Assembly: GCA_013152825.1 (NCBI GenBank)
Contig: JAADFP010000128.1
Location: 1-5,638, forward strand
Source of the DNA: Caldisericota bacterium
GTDB taxonomy: Bacteria > CAIJMQ01 > JAADFP01
DNA: 5,638 nt
Direction: 5' to 3'
Below, one piece after another: positions 1-4,338 of this stretch (the stretch's first letter is position 1; each line of letters begins with the position of its first letter). A program made the translations under genes and the position numbers. The notes beneath the pieces were generated by a model. That model did no database searches and had not been told where the DNA came from. It saw only the letters and a program-made list of their open reading frames with translations.

Positions 1-269
1 ATCTGCTCTTCGTAGGTGGCTGGATTACCAGCACAATCATAATGACCGACCACTGCGATTCCCACTGAATTATGCTTTTCAACCGAGATGGTCAATCGTT
101 CCACAATTGACTTAACCAATGATGCTGGCTCTTGTTTGGCAAGTATCAAATTCGGACCGGGTTCCGTAATTGAATCCACGTAACCAGCCTCAAATCGTTT
201 TTGCAAATAGTTGATAACGGGTAACTGGACACGACCATCCATGCAATTGATAACCGTACAGAATCTCAT
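1..269 (-). CDS. Small beta-type carbonic anhydrase-like protein (partial, C-terminus off the window)
   Basis: Translating the minus strand from the ATG at 269-267 gives 89 residues before the window edge. Two motifs typical of the beta-carbonic anhydrase zinc site are visible: C-M-D-G-R at residues 9-13 (Cys ligand plus the Asp/Arg dyad) and H-Y-D-C-A-G-N at residues 76-82 (the HxxC ligand pair, H76 and C79). Beta-carbonic anhydrases interconvert CO2 and bicarbonate in the cytoplasm. The very short N-terminus before the first Cys suggests the compact 'putative carbonic anhydrase' (Pro_CA_2-like) group rather than classical Can/CynT; that family label is from memory. The start is supported by a GGAGCG ribosome-binding sequence eight bases upstream, inside the end of gmhB. 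The ATG overlaps the gmhB TGA by four bases (ATGA), suggesting translational coupling. Catalytic activity is an inference, since the rest of the protein is missing. Confidence 0.8.
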   Translation of the reverse strand, partial: MRFCTVINCMDGRVQLPVINYLQKRFEAGYVDSITEPGPNLILAKQEPASLVKSIVERLTISVEKHNSVGIAVVGHYDCAGNPATYEEQ

Positions 270-841
270 ATTGTTCCGCTCCTATTTTTTACTGCCTCCA
301 GAATAATCTCAGAAGCTTCTTTGATACCCCTGGCAACTACTACGGCATTTTGGTCTATCTCGTGCAGGTGTTTGCTGCCATGCCCCGAAAGAAGAAATAT
401 GCCTTTTGCGCCGGCATTCTCGGCAAACTCCACATCATGGGGATGGTCTCCAATTACAAAGCTGCTCTTAAGATCAATCCCATGGTCTTTTTCCGATTTC
501 CGAAGAAAAAAAGGTTTGGGTTTGATGCAGAGGCAATTATCCTCCCGGGCGTGGGGACAAATGTATACTTCAACCACCTGTATCCCTTCCATGGCGAGAA
601 TTGACAAAATATGGTTGTTCACCCGCTTTACATCTTGCAGACTTATAATTCCCTTTGCAATCCCCGTCTGATTGGTAACTATAAACAGCAGGAAGTATTC
701 AGATAAACATCGTAATGCAGGGATCGTATCTTCAAAGAATACAACTTGCGACGGATCATGTATATATCCCGAATCTTCGATTAGTGTGCCGTCTCTATCC
801 AAAAATATGGCTGAACGCCTATCGTTTTCTTTTGTTTTCAT
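266..841 (-). CDS. gmhB: D-glycero-D-manno-heptose-1,7-bisphosphate 7-phosphatase (HAD-IIIA family)
   Basis: GmhB removes the C7 phosphate of heptose-1,7-bisphosphate in the cytoplasm, on the way to the nucleotide-activated heptose used for LPS core or S-layer glycans. From the chosen start the product is 191 aa, normal for the family. HAD motif I is FLDRDGT (nucleophile D15, acid/base D17), motif II is TNQTG (56-60), and the Lys of KPKP follows. The HAD-IIIA zinc site is CPH-(5)-C-x-C, with ligands C95, H97, C103 and C105. Motif IV is GDHPHDV (131-137). The ATG at 841-839 is chosen because AGAGG sits six bases upstream; an in-frame GTG at 871-869 has no good ribosome-binding site and only adds a non-conserved extension. 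It is the first gene of a minus-strand unit and overlaps the downstream carbonic anhydrase-like gene by four bases. A histidinol-phosphatase-like role is a less likely alternative. No partner heptose genes are in view. Confidence 0.88.
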   Translation of the reverse strand: MKTKENDRRSAIFLDRDGTLIEDSGYIHDPSQVVFFEDTIPALRCLSEYFLLFIVTNQTGIAKGIISLQDVKRVNNHILSILAMEGIQVVEVYICPHAREDNCLCIKPKPFFLRKSEKDHGIDLKSSFVIGDHPHDVEFAENAGAKGIFLLSGHGSKHLHEIDQNAVVVARGIKEASEIILEAVKNRSGTI

Positions 842-902
842 TATTTTCCTCTGGTTAATGACCAGGCTCACCTGCTTCGAGCTCGGGCGTATTTTTGTCT
901 TT

Positions 903-911
903 ATAATATCA
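903..911 (-). promoter_or_regulatory. Candidate extended -10 promoter for the gmhB operon
   Basis: Read on the minus strand, 911-903 is TGATATTAT, a TG-N-TATTAT extended -10 element. No convincing -35 hexamer lies 16-18 bases upstream, which is tolerable for an extended -10 promoter. Transcription would start near 896, leaving a leader of about 55 bases before the gmhB ATG at 841. This is a sequence match only, in an AT-rich stretch. Confidence 0.35.
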
Positions 912-963
912 TGTCCAATGTAAAACTGGAAAAGCCATGACAGAGCAAAGGGTTAAATGAAGT

Positions 964-1004
964 GGATTCCCGCCTGTCCCGATACACATCGGGAGGTAGG
1001 CAGG
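964..1004. repeat. Composite REP-like hairpin with a nested TCCCGAT..ATCGGGA hairpin
   Basis: The left edge GGATTCCCGCCTG resembles the arm of the REP-like repeats elsewhere in the window. Inside it is a perfect 7-bp inverted repeat, TCCCGAT (977-983) and ATCGGGA (988-994), with loop ACAC. An outer pairing GCCT (972-975) with AGGC (998-1001) encloses it. A more distal imperfect inverted repeat pairs 995-1004 and flanking bases (GAGGTAGGCAGG, 993-1004) with CCTGTCTGCCTC near 1037-1048 (10 of 12 matches), so the folded unit may extend to about 1048. Confidence 0.6.
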
Positions 1005-1084
1005 TGCGTCGGGATAAACTATCTTCGGGACAAACCCCTGTCTGCCTCTTCATGATTAGACAAAAGGAAATTGGTGAAGGGGAT

Positions 1085-1109
1085 GGATTCCTGCTTGCGC
1101 AGGAATGAC
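1085..1109 (-). repeat. REP-like palindromic repeat, simple form
   Basis: A perfect 8-bp stem ATTCCTGC (1087-1094) and GCAGGAAT (1099-1106) encloses loop TTGC, flanked by GG on the left and GAC on the right. The GGATTCC...GGAATGAC framing is the widespread bacterial REP-like type whose translations produce VIPAQAGI or SCASRNP peptides. It is oriented with the GTCAT end on the minus strand. The same core recurs at 2871-2895 in the opposite orientation. Confidence 0.8.
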
Positions 1110-1149
1110 AATAAGAGAATAGAAATGTGAAAAACAACCAGCACTAACT

Positions 1150-1231
1150 GTCATGCCTGCGGAAACCCCGATGTCCCCGCCTGCTTTCCGATATTCATCG
1201 GAACGGGCAGGGGGGATGTCGGGAGGATTCC
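1150..1231. repeat. Long composite REP-like hairpin with nested inverted repeats
   Basis: Edges GTCATGCCTGCGGAA (1150-1164) and GGATTCC (1225-1231) mark a REP-like unit whose loop is expanded. The inner core is TTCCGAT (1186-1192) and ATCGGAA (1197-1203) with loop ATTC. Next outward, CCTGC (1180-1184) pairs with GCAGG (1207-1211). Beyond that, 1167-1178 pairs with 1212-1223 over 12 positions if two G-U wobbles are allowed, and GGAA (1161-1164) can pair with TTCC (1228-1231). As RNA this is a nearly continuous stem of some 25-28 bp. It is followed by AAAATTTTGGGTTTTT, so it could weakly act as a plus-strand terminator, but no plus-strand gene precedes it. Confidence 0.7.
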
Positions 1232-1300
1232 TTCGGAAAATTTTGGGTTTTTATTCGACTATAGAGCAATTCCGCTCCATGACTTTATGTAATGTGCTAC

Positions 1301-1329
1301 TTGACAAATAGTATTACTATCTGTAAAAT
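1301..1329 (+). promoter_or_regulatory. Near-consensus sigma-70 promoter of the ATPase gene, with internal palindrome
   Basis: The -35 box TTGACA (1301-1306) is a perfect consensus, the spacer is the optimal 17 bases, and the -10 box TAAAAT (1324-1329) differs from consensus at one position. The predicted start falls at about 1335-1337, on the initiation codon itself. The spacer contains a perfect 13-bp palindrome, ATAGTATTACTAT (1308-1320), well placed for a repressor. A second inverted repeat, CTGT (1321-1324) and ACAG (1331-1334), straddles the -10 box. Confidence 0.75.
1308..1320. promoter_or_regulatory. Candidate operator: perfect 13-bp palindrome in the promoter spacer
   Basis: ATAGTA-T-TACTAT is a perfect inverted repeat lying wholly between the -35 and -10 boxes of the ATPase promoter. 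A protein bound here would block RNA polymerase. No regulator is encoded next to it. Autoregulation by the ATPase, which has a predicted winged-helix segment, is possible but is only inference. Chance occurrence in AT-rich DNA cannot be excluded. Confidence 0.4.
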
Positions 1330-1335
1330 AACAGT

Positions 1336-2499
1336 ATGCTTATTAAGCGATTTCTCTTTGATACGATTAAACCATTTATAGATTCTCCGGAAGTGATTGT
1401 GGTTACTGGTATGCGACGGGCAGGAAAGACCAGTCTCATGCAGTATAAGAGAATAAAATCGAAGAACAAGATTTTTCTGGATCTGGAAAATCCTCTTAAC
1501 CAGAAATATTTTGAGGAAGATAATTATCAGCAAATTGCCTGGCATTTTCAGACTTTAGGACTCAACCTTAACAAGAAGGCCTATATTTTCCTGGACGAAG
1601 TTCAATTTCAGAAAAAAATCCCTTCGGTAGTTAAATATTTTTACGACCACTACAAAATTAAATTTTTCCTTACGGGTTCAGCCAGTTTTTATTTGAAAAA
1701 TATTTTTGCTGAATCTCTGGCTGGGAGAAAGTATGTCTTTGAGCTGTTTCCTTTGAGTTTCAAAGAGTTTCTTCACTTCAAAGGGATAAAATTTCAAGTG
1801 CCCGCGCCTGGCACAAAAATTACTCCTTCTATCTTTAATACTTTCGCTCCTCTCTACGAAGAATACCTGCAGTTTGGAGGGTTTCCCCAGGTAGTGCTTA
1901 AAGATTCTCCGGAAGAAAAGAATATGTCCCTGGAGGATATCTTTTCTTCCTATTTTCAGAAAGAAGTAGTCCAGTTGGGTGATTTTCGCAAACTCAATAT
2001 CCTGCGAGATTTAATACTTTTGCTTATGGGAAGAGTTGGCCAGCGATTGGATATTCAAAAACTTTCTAAGGAAATGGGGGTTTCACGGCCTACTATATAC
2101 GAGTATATCTCCTTCCTGGAAGGGACTTATTTTATACAGCTTATCCGGCCTTTTAGTGGTGGCAAGGATGCAATAATAAGGAAACAGCCTAAAATTTATC
2201 TTTGCGACACTGGTTTAGCCAATAGATTTTCCCACGTTGATGCGGGGAATCTTTTTGAAAATGCGGTTTTCAACGCCTTGAAACTCAAAGGCAAATTGAA
2301 TTATTACCAGAAAAAGACTGGAGTAGAGATTGATTTTATCCTTAATGGACAGAGTGCTTTTGAGGTGAAAAGTACACCCACGCCGAGAGATATTAATACC
2401 CTTGCTCGAATTACCCGGGAGCTTTCTCTGAGTAGGTTTTACCTGGTCTCCAGAGAATACTCGCCACTTGAAAACACTATCTACGGCTTTATGTTGTAA
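1336..2499 (+). CDS. AAA+ ATPase, AAA_14 domain with C-terminal DUF4143
   Basis: This 387-aa cytosolic P-loop ATPase belongs to a family widespread in bacteria and archaea whose biological role is unsettled. The Walker A motif is GMRRAGKTS (25-33), Walker B is YIFLDEVQ (83-90, D87/E88), and a sensor-like LTGSAS follows (112-117). Next come the family signatures LAGRKYVFELFPLSF (128-142) and YLQFGGFPQVV (177-187). A winged-helix-like segment spans about 238-270. The DUF4143 region carries YLCDTGLAN (288-296), FENAVFNAL (307-315), G-V-E-I-D-F (329-334) and F-E-V-K-S (342-346). The last motifs, with E308, form a pattern resembling PD-(D/E)XK nucleases (D333, E343, K345). The start at 1336 is firm because family proteins begin about 20-25 residues before Walker A, yet no Shine-Dalgarno sequence precedes it. 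The gene stands alone, flanked on both sides by REP-like hairpins. A nuclease activity is not established. Confidence 0.9.
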   Translation: MLIKRFLFDTIKPFIDSPEVIVVTGMRRAGKTSLMQYKRIKSKNKIFLDLENPLNQKYFEEDNYQQIAWHFQTLGLNLNKKAYIFLDEVQFQKKIPSVVKYFYDHYKIKFFLTGSASFYLKNIFAESLAGRKYVFELFPLSFKEFLHFKGIKFQVPAPGTKITPSIFNTFAPLYEEYLQFGGFPQVVLKDSPEEKNMSLEDIFSSYFQKEVVQLGDFRKLNILRDLILLLMGRVGQRLDIQKLSKEMGVSRPTIYEYISFLEGTYFIQLIRPFSGGKDAIIRKQPKIYLCDTGLANRFSHVDAGNLFENAVFNALKLKGKLNYYQKKTGVEIDFILNGQSAFEVKSTPTPRDINTLARITRELSLSRFYLVSREYSPLENTIYGFML

Positions 2500-2573
2500 A
2501 GGAAAGAGATTTAAGAGGTAGCAGGAGTTGCCAGCTCCGCCTATCGTCTCCCTATTAAATACCAAACAAACTC

Positions 2574-2592
2574 TCCCGATAATTCATCGGGA
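2574..2592. repeat. Short TCCCGAT..ATCGGGA hairpin
   Basis: A perfect 7-bp inverted repeat, TCCCGAT (2574-2580) and ATCGGGA (2586-2592), has loop AATTC. The same module is nested inside the composite hairpins at 977-994 and, in degenerate form, 1186-1203. It sits 75 bases after the ATPase stop and is followed by TTTGTGATTT, so it might slow polymerase, but it is not a canonical terminator. Confidence 0.65.
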
Positions 2593-2740
2593 TTTGTGAT
2601 TTGGAATTTTCTCCTAACTGATTGGTTTCCTCCGGCTCTCCTGGATGCCTGCTTTCGCAGGCATGACAGGTAGGGCTAGTATTGGTATAAACCCAAAATC
2701 CAAAACGCCTAAACTCTAAATAAATCCTAAATCACAAACT
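2591..2740. repeat. Imperfect AT-rich inverted arms enclosing a REP-like hairpin
   Basis: The left arm (2591-2609), reverse complemented, reads AAATTCCAAATCACAAATC. The right arm (2722-2740) reads AAATCCTAAATCACAAACT, matching at 15 of 19 positions. A REP-like hairpin (2643-2667) lies between them. The arrangement looks like a small non-autonomous element or two inverted copies of a dispersed repeat. No target-site duplication was identified. Confidence 0.4.
2643..2667 (-). repeat. REP-like palindromic repeat, GCCTGC variant
   Basis: A perfect 8-bp stem ATGCCTGC (2645-2652) and GCAGGCAT (2657-2664) has loop TTTC and GG...GAC flanks. It keeps the frame of the copy at 1085-1109, and the stem differences are compensatory (T to G on one arm, A to C on the other), which points to selection for or maintenance of the palindrome. 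The flank GACAGGTAG also follows the copy at 2955-2979. Confidence 0.75.
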
Positions 2741-2782
2741 CAAAACCCTTTCCCGGGAAACCGGCAATCGGTTGCGGTTGGG

Positions 2783-2800
2783 TCCCGACAGATGTCGGGA
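2783..2800. repeat. Short TCCCGAC..GTCGGGA hairpin
   Basis: TCCCGAC (2783-2789) and GTCGGGA (2794-2800) are perfect inverted repeats with loop AGAT; the pairing can extend one more base pair in DNA. It is a compensatory variant (A-T to C-G at the stem top) of the hairpins at 977-994 and 2574-2592. Confidence 0.6.
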
Positions 2801-2804
2801 GAAA

Positions 2805-2832
2805 CGTTACTCGTTCTCCGTCCACCGTTCTC
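2805..2832. repeat. Degenerate heptamer tandem tract
   Basis: Four successive 7-base units begin with CGT: CGTTACT, CGTTCTC, CGTCCAC, CGTTCTC. The octamer CGTTCTCC recurs exactly 14 bases apart (2812 and 2826). The tract appears to be an eroded relative in style of the cleaner heptamer array at 3071-3105. Confidence 0.45.
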
Positions 2833-2870
2833 CCCACCCGTATCCCCCTCCGTCATTCCTGGTCTCTTCT

Positions 2871-2895
2871 GTCATTCCTGCGCAAGCAGGAATCC
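2871..2895 (+). repeat. REP-like palindromic repeat, opposite orientation
   Basis: GTC precedes a perfect 8-bp stem, ATTCCTGC (2874-2881) and GCAGGAAT (2886-2893), with loop GCAA and trailing CC. This is the exact reverse complement of the core at 1087-1106 and of its flanks. A truncated half copy, CGTCATTCCTG, lies just upstream at 2851-2861. Together with the copy at 2955-2979 it forms a head-to-head pair. Confidence 0.8.
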
Positions 2896-2908
2896 TGTAT
2901 CTTGGTTC

Positions 2909-2940
2909 TTACTCACCTACTCACTTATTCACTTACTCAC
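2909..2940. repeat. Octamer tandem array, four units
   Basis: There are four contiguous 8-base units: TTACTCAC, CTACTCAC, TTATTCAC, TTACTCAC. Each differs from consensus TTACTCAC by at most one base. The array lies between the two opposed REP hairpins at 2871-2895 and 2955-2979. Confidence 0.8.
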
Positions 2941-2954
2941 TTTTCCCTATCTCT

Positions 2955-2979
2955 GGATACCCGCTTCCGCGGGTATGAC
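2955..2979 (-). repeat. REP-like palindromic repeat, ACCCGC variant
   Basis: GG precedes a perfect 8-bp stem, ATACCCGC (2957-2964) and GCGGGTAT (2969-2976), with loop TTCC and trailing GAC. Stem substitutions relative to the other copies are matched on both arms. It is followed by AGGTAG, as is the copy at 2643-2667. Confidence 0.75.
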
Positions 2980-3022
2980 AGGTAGAACTGGTTTTCCTGT
3001 ATCCTGCATCTTTCCCCTTTAC

Positions 3023-3054
3023 TTAGTAACTTATTCACCTACTCACTTACTCAC
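3023..3054. repeat. Octamer tandem array, second copy
   Basis: Units are TTAGTAAC (degenerate), TTATTCAC, CTACTCAC, TTACTCAC. Three are identical to units of the array at 2909-2940 but in a different order. Both arrays are preceded by the sequence TCCTGTATC (2893-2901 and 2995-3003), suggesting duplication of a larger REP-plus-octamer block. Confidence 0.75.
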
Positions 3055-3070
3055 TGCTCCCCATCCCCCC

Positions 3071-3105
3071 CTCGCTACTAACTACTATCTACTCGCTACT
3101 AACTA
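3071..3105. repeat. Heptamer tandem array, five units
   Basis: Units are CTCGCTA, CTAACTA, CTATCTA, CTCGCTA, CTAACTA, all of the form CTNNCTA. The first two units recur exactly after 21 bases, giving a 14-base perfect repeat (3071-3084 and 3092-3105). The array ends about 25 bases before the prfB promoter candidate. Confidence 0.75.
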
Positions 3106-3129
3106 AGGTCTGTTATGGTCTTAAACTAA

Positions 3130-3158
3130 TTCTTACTGTACATAAATTATGTTAAAAT
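3130..3158 (+). promoter_or_regulatory. Candidate promoter of the prfB cluster
   Basis: An extended -10 element TG-T-TAAAAT lies at 3150-3158. A weak -35, TTCTTA (3130-3135), sits 17 bases upstream of the -10 hexamer. Transcription would begin near 3165, leaving a leader of about 42 bases. This is the last AT-rich, promoter-like stretch before the first gene of the plus-strand cluster, and no gene lies immediately upstream to read through. Confidence 0.5.
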
Positions 3159-3206
3159 CAGTGTGATTCGGTAATTTTTAGGAGAACTGCAGAAAAGGAG
3201 GAAAAG

Positions 3207-4302
3207 ATGCAGGAAAGGATTTTGAATTTGAAAGATAAACTCTCCCACTTAAGGGGGTATCTTTAACTTAGCAGAGAAAGATAAACGTCTGAAAGAACTG
3301 GAAAAGAAATCAGCTCTACCGGATTTCTGGGATGATCCAAAACAGGCTTCCCAGACAATGAAAGAAATCTCTCGTCTGCGGGAGGAATTGAATAAATGGA
3401 AAACCCTGGAGGAAAGGGTTAAAGAGTTAGAGGATATGGCGCTTCTGGCTGAGGAAGACGAGGAGTGGGCAAAAGAATTTGATGCTTCTATAGAAACAAT
3501 AGAGAAGGAATTAAAGGAGAAGGAATTCAGGCTTCTTCTGCAGGGTAAGTACGATATTCTGCCGGCAATTCTCTTTCTTCATGCTGGAGCGGGTGGAACA
3601 GAATCCTGCGATTGGGTGGATATGCTTTTGCGTATGTATCTCCGCTGGGCAGAGAGAAAGGGGTTCAAAGCAGAAATACTCGATCTTATTCCCGGGGAGG
3701 AAGTAGGATTGAGGTCGGCTGTGGTGAGTGTGGAAGGAGAGTATGCCTACGGATTTCTTAAAACCGAAAAGGGCATTCATCGTCTGGTGAGGATTTCGCC
3801 CTTTGATGCAAATAGAAGAAGGCATACTTCTTTTGCCCTGGTAGATGTGCTTCCCCAGGTGGAAGAGGATATAGAAGTGGAAATAAAGCCAGAAGAGCTA
3901 AAGATAGATACTTACCGTGCCTCCGGGCCGGGAGGTCAGCATGTCAATGTTACCGATTCAGCCGTACGTATTACTCACCTGCCCACTGGTATTGTAGCCC
4001 AGTGCCAGGCTGAGAGATCCCAGCATCAGAACAGGGAAAGAGCATTGAAGATTTTGAAAGCCAAGCTATTTGATTATTATGAAAGCAAGAGAAAAGAAGA
4101 ATTGGAAAAGGTGAGGGGAGAAAAGCATGATATTGCCTGGGGAAATCAGATAAGGTCATATATTCTGCATCCTTATAATTTAGTTAAGGATCACAGGAGT
4201 GGTATTGAAGATCCCAATCCACAGAAAGTTCTGGACGGAGATATAGACCATTTTATCGAAGGTTTTCTCTCCCATAATCTATCCAAACAGGGAAACAACT
4301 GA
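3207..4302 (+). CDS. prfB: Peptide chain release factor 2, with programmed +1 frameshift (3207-3263 joined to 3265-4302)
   Basis: RF2 recognises UAA and UGA in the ribosomal A site and triggers peptidyl-tRNA hydrolysis. The gene starts at ATG 3207, five bases after an excellent AAGGAGG. Nineteen codons end in LRGYL, then UAA (3264-3266). Skipping base 3264 opens the +1 frame (N-L-A-E-K-D...), in frame with the long coding region to TGA at 4300-4302. The joined product is 364 aa, essentially the length of E. coli RF2 (365). The N-terminal domain is helical and highly charged. The stop-recognition tripeptide is SPF (197-199), diagnostic of RF2 rather than RF1 (PxT). The catalytic GGQ (242-244) lies in RASGPGGQHVN. 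An internal ATG at 3358 gives only 314 aa and lacks the conserved N-terminal segment. It leads the plus-strand cluster, 36 bases ahead of the t6A gene, and ends with its own cognate stop, UGA. Confidence 0.95.
3252..3267 (+). promoter_or_regulatory. RF2 autoregulatory +1 frameshift site with UAA stop
   Basis: AGG GGG TAT CTT TAA C contains the internal Shine-Dalgarno-like AGGGGG (3252-3257), three bases of spacing and the slippery CTT (3261-3263), with the same geometry as E. coli prfB. When release is slow, the P-site tRNA slips from CUU to UUU and translation continues in +1. The stop is UAA instead of the usual UGA, so the first +1 codon becomes AAC (Asn) rather than GAC (Asp). Confidence 0.93.
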
Positions 4303-4338
4303 GCGATTAGGAGAAAAGGCCTGGGGCAGGGAATATAA

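Larger units (their letters stand above)
870..1300. other. Gene-free spacer with REP-like hairpins between divergent transcription units
   Basis: This spacer separates the minus-strand gmhB unit from the plus-strand ATPase. I see no credible coding region. The longest open frame, on the minus strand at 901-1137, reads through a REP hairpin and gives its typical spurious peptide (SCASRNP). The content is the gmhB promoter candidate, one simple REP hairpin (1085-1109), two composite hairpins (964-1004 and 1150-1231), and a short AT-rich stretch leading to the ATPase promoter. A GAGC/GCTC inverted repeat with a six-base loop occurs at 1264-1277. Confidence 0.7.
2500..3110. other. Repeat island without credible genes
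   Basis: This spacer of about 600 bases lies between the ATPase and the prfB leader. It holds three REP-like hairpins, two short TCCCGA..TCGGGA-type hairpins, an inverted pair of AT-rich arms, two octamer tandem arrays, a clean heptamer array and a degenerate heptamer tract. From about 2805 to 3105 the plus strand is strikingly pyrimidine-rich. The palindrome TTTCCCGGGAAA lies at 2749-2760, directly followed by ACCG..CGGT (2760-2772). Open frames here (2772-2978 and 2792-3106) are made of repeat translations such as VIPAQAGI and SCASRNP and lack good ribosome-binding sites. No convincing intrinsic terminator for the ATPase is seen; the hairpin at 2574-2592 lacks a clean T run. Confidence 0.75.

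Noticed and set aside
321..671. Plus-strand open frames opposite gmhB (116 and 84 aa), and other antisense frames over the ATPase, prfB, tsaC and rpiB
   Set aside because: They are shadows of clearly recognised genes on the other strand and show no family motifs.
842..871. Upstream GTG start for gmhB at 871
   Set aside because: There is no ribosome-binding site before it and the added ten residues are not conserved; ATG 841 has AGAGG at good spacing.
901..1137. 78-aa minus-strand open frame upstream of gmhB
   Set aside because: It reads through REP-like hairpins, gives the same artefact peptide SCASRNP, and overlaps the likely gmhB promoter.
2574..2592. Intrinsic terminator for the ATPase gene
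   Set aside because: The stem is only 7 bp and the following sequence TTTGTGATTT is not a proper T run; the same hairpin is a dispersed repeat.
2909..3105. Possible CRISPR array
   Set aside because: The repeats are contiguous 7- and 8-base units with no 25-40 base unique spacers, and no cas genes are present.
2772..3106. Open frames on the plus strand (68 and 104 aa) in the repeat island
   Set aside because: Their peptides are translations of REP hairpins (VIPAQAGI, SCASRNP) and of the octamer arrays (YSLIHLLT-like). There is no ribosome-binding site and no domain.
3264..3266. In-frame TAA in prfB read as a disabling mutation or sequencing error
   Set aside because: The internal AGGGGG, three-base spacing and CTT match the programmed site exactly, and the +1 frame continues with conserved sequence at the correct length.
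3358..4302. prfB beginning at the internal ATG 3358 (314 aa)
   Set aside because: Conserved N-terminal RF2 sequence is present upstream in the same frame back to 3265, and in the 0 frame from 3207 with a strong SD and a canonical frameshift site.
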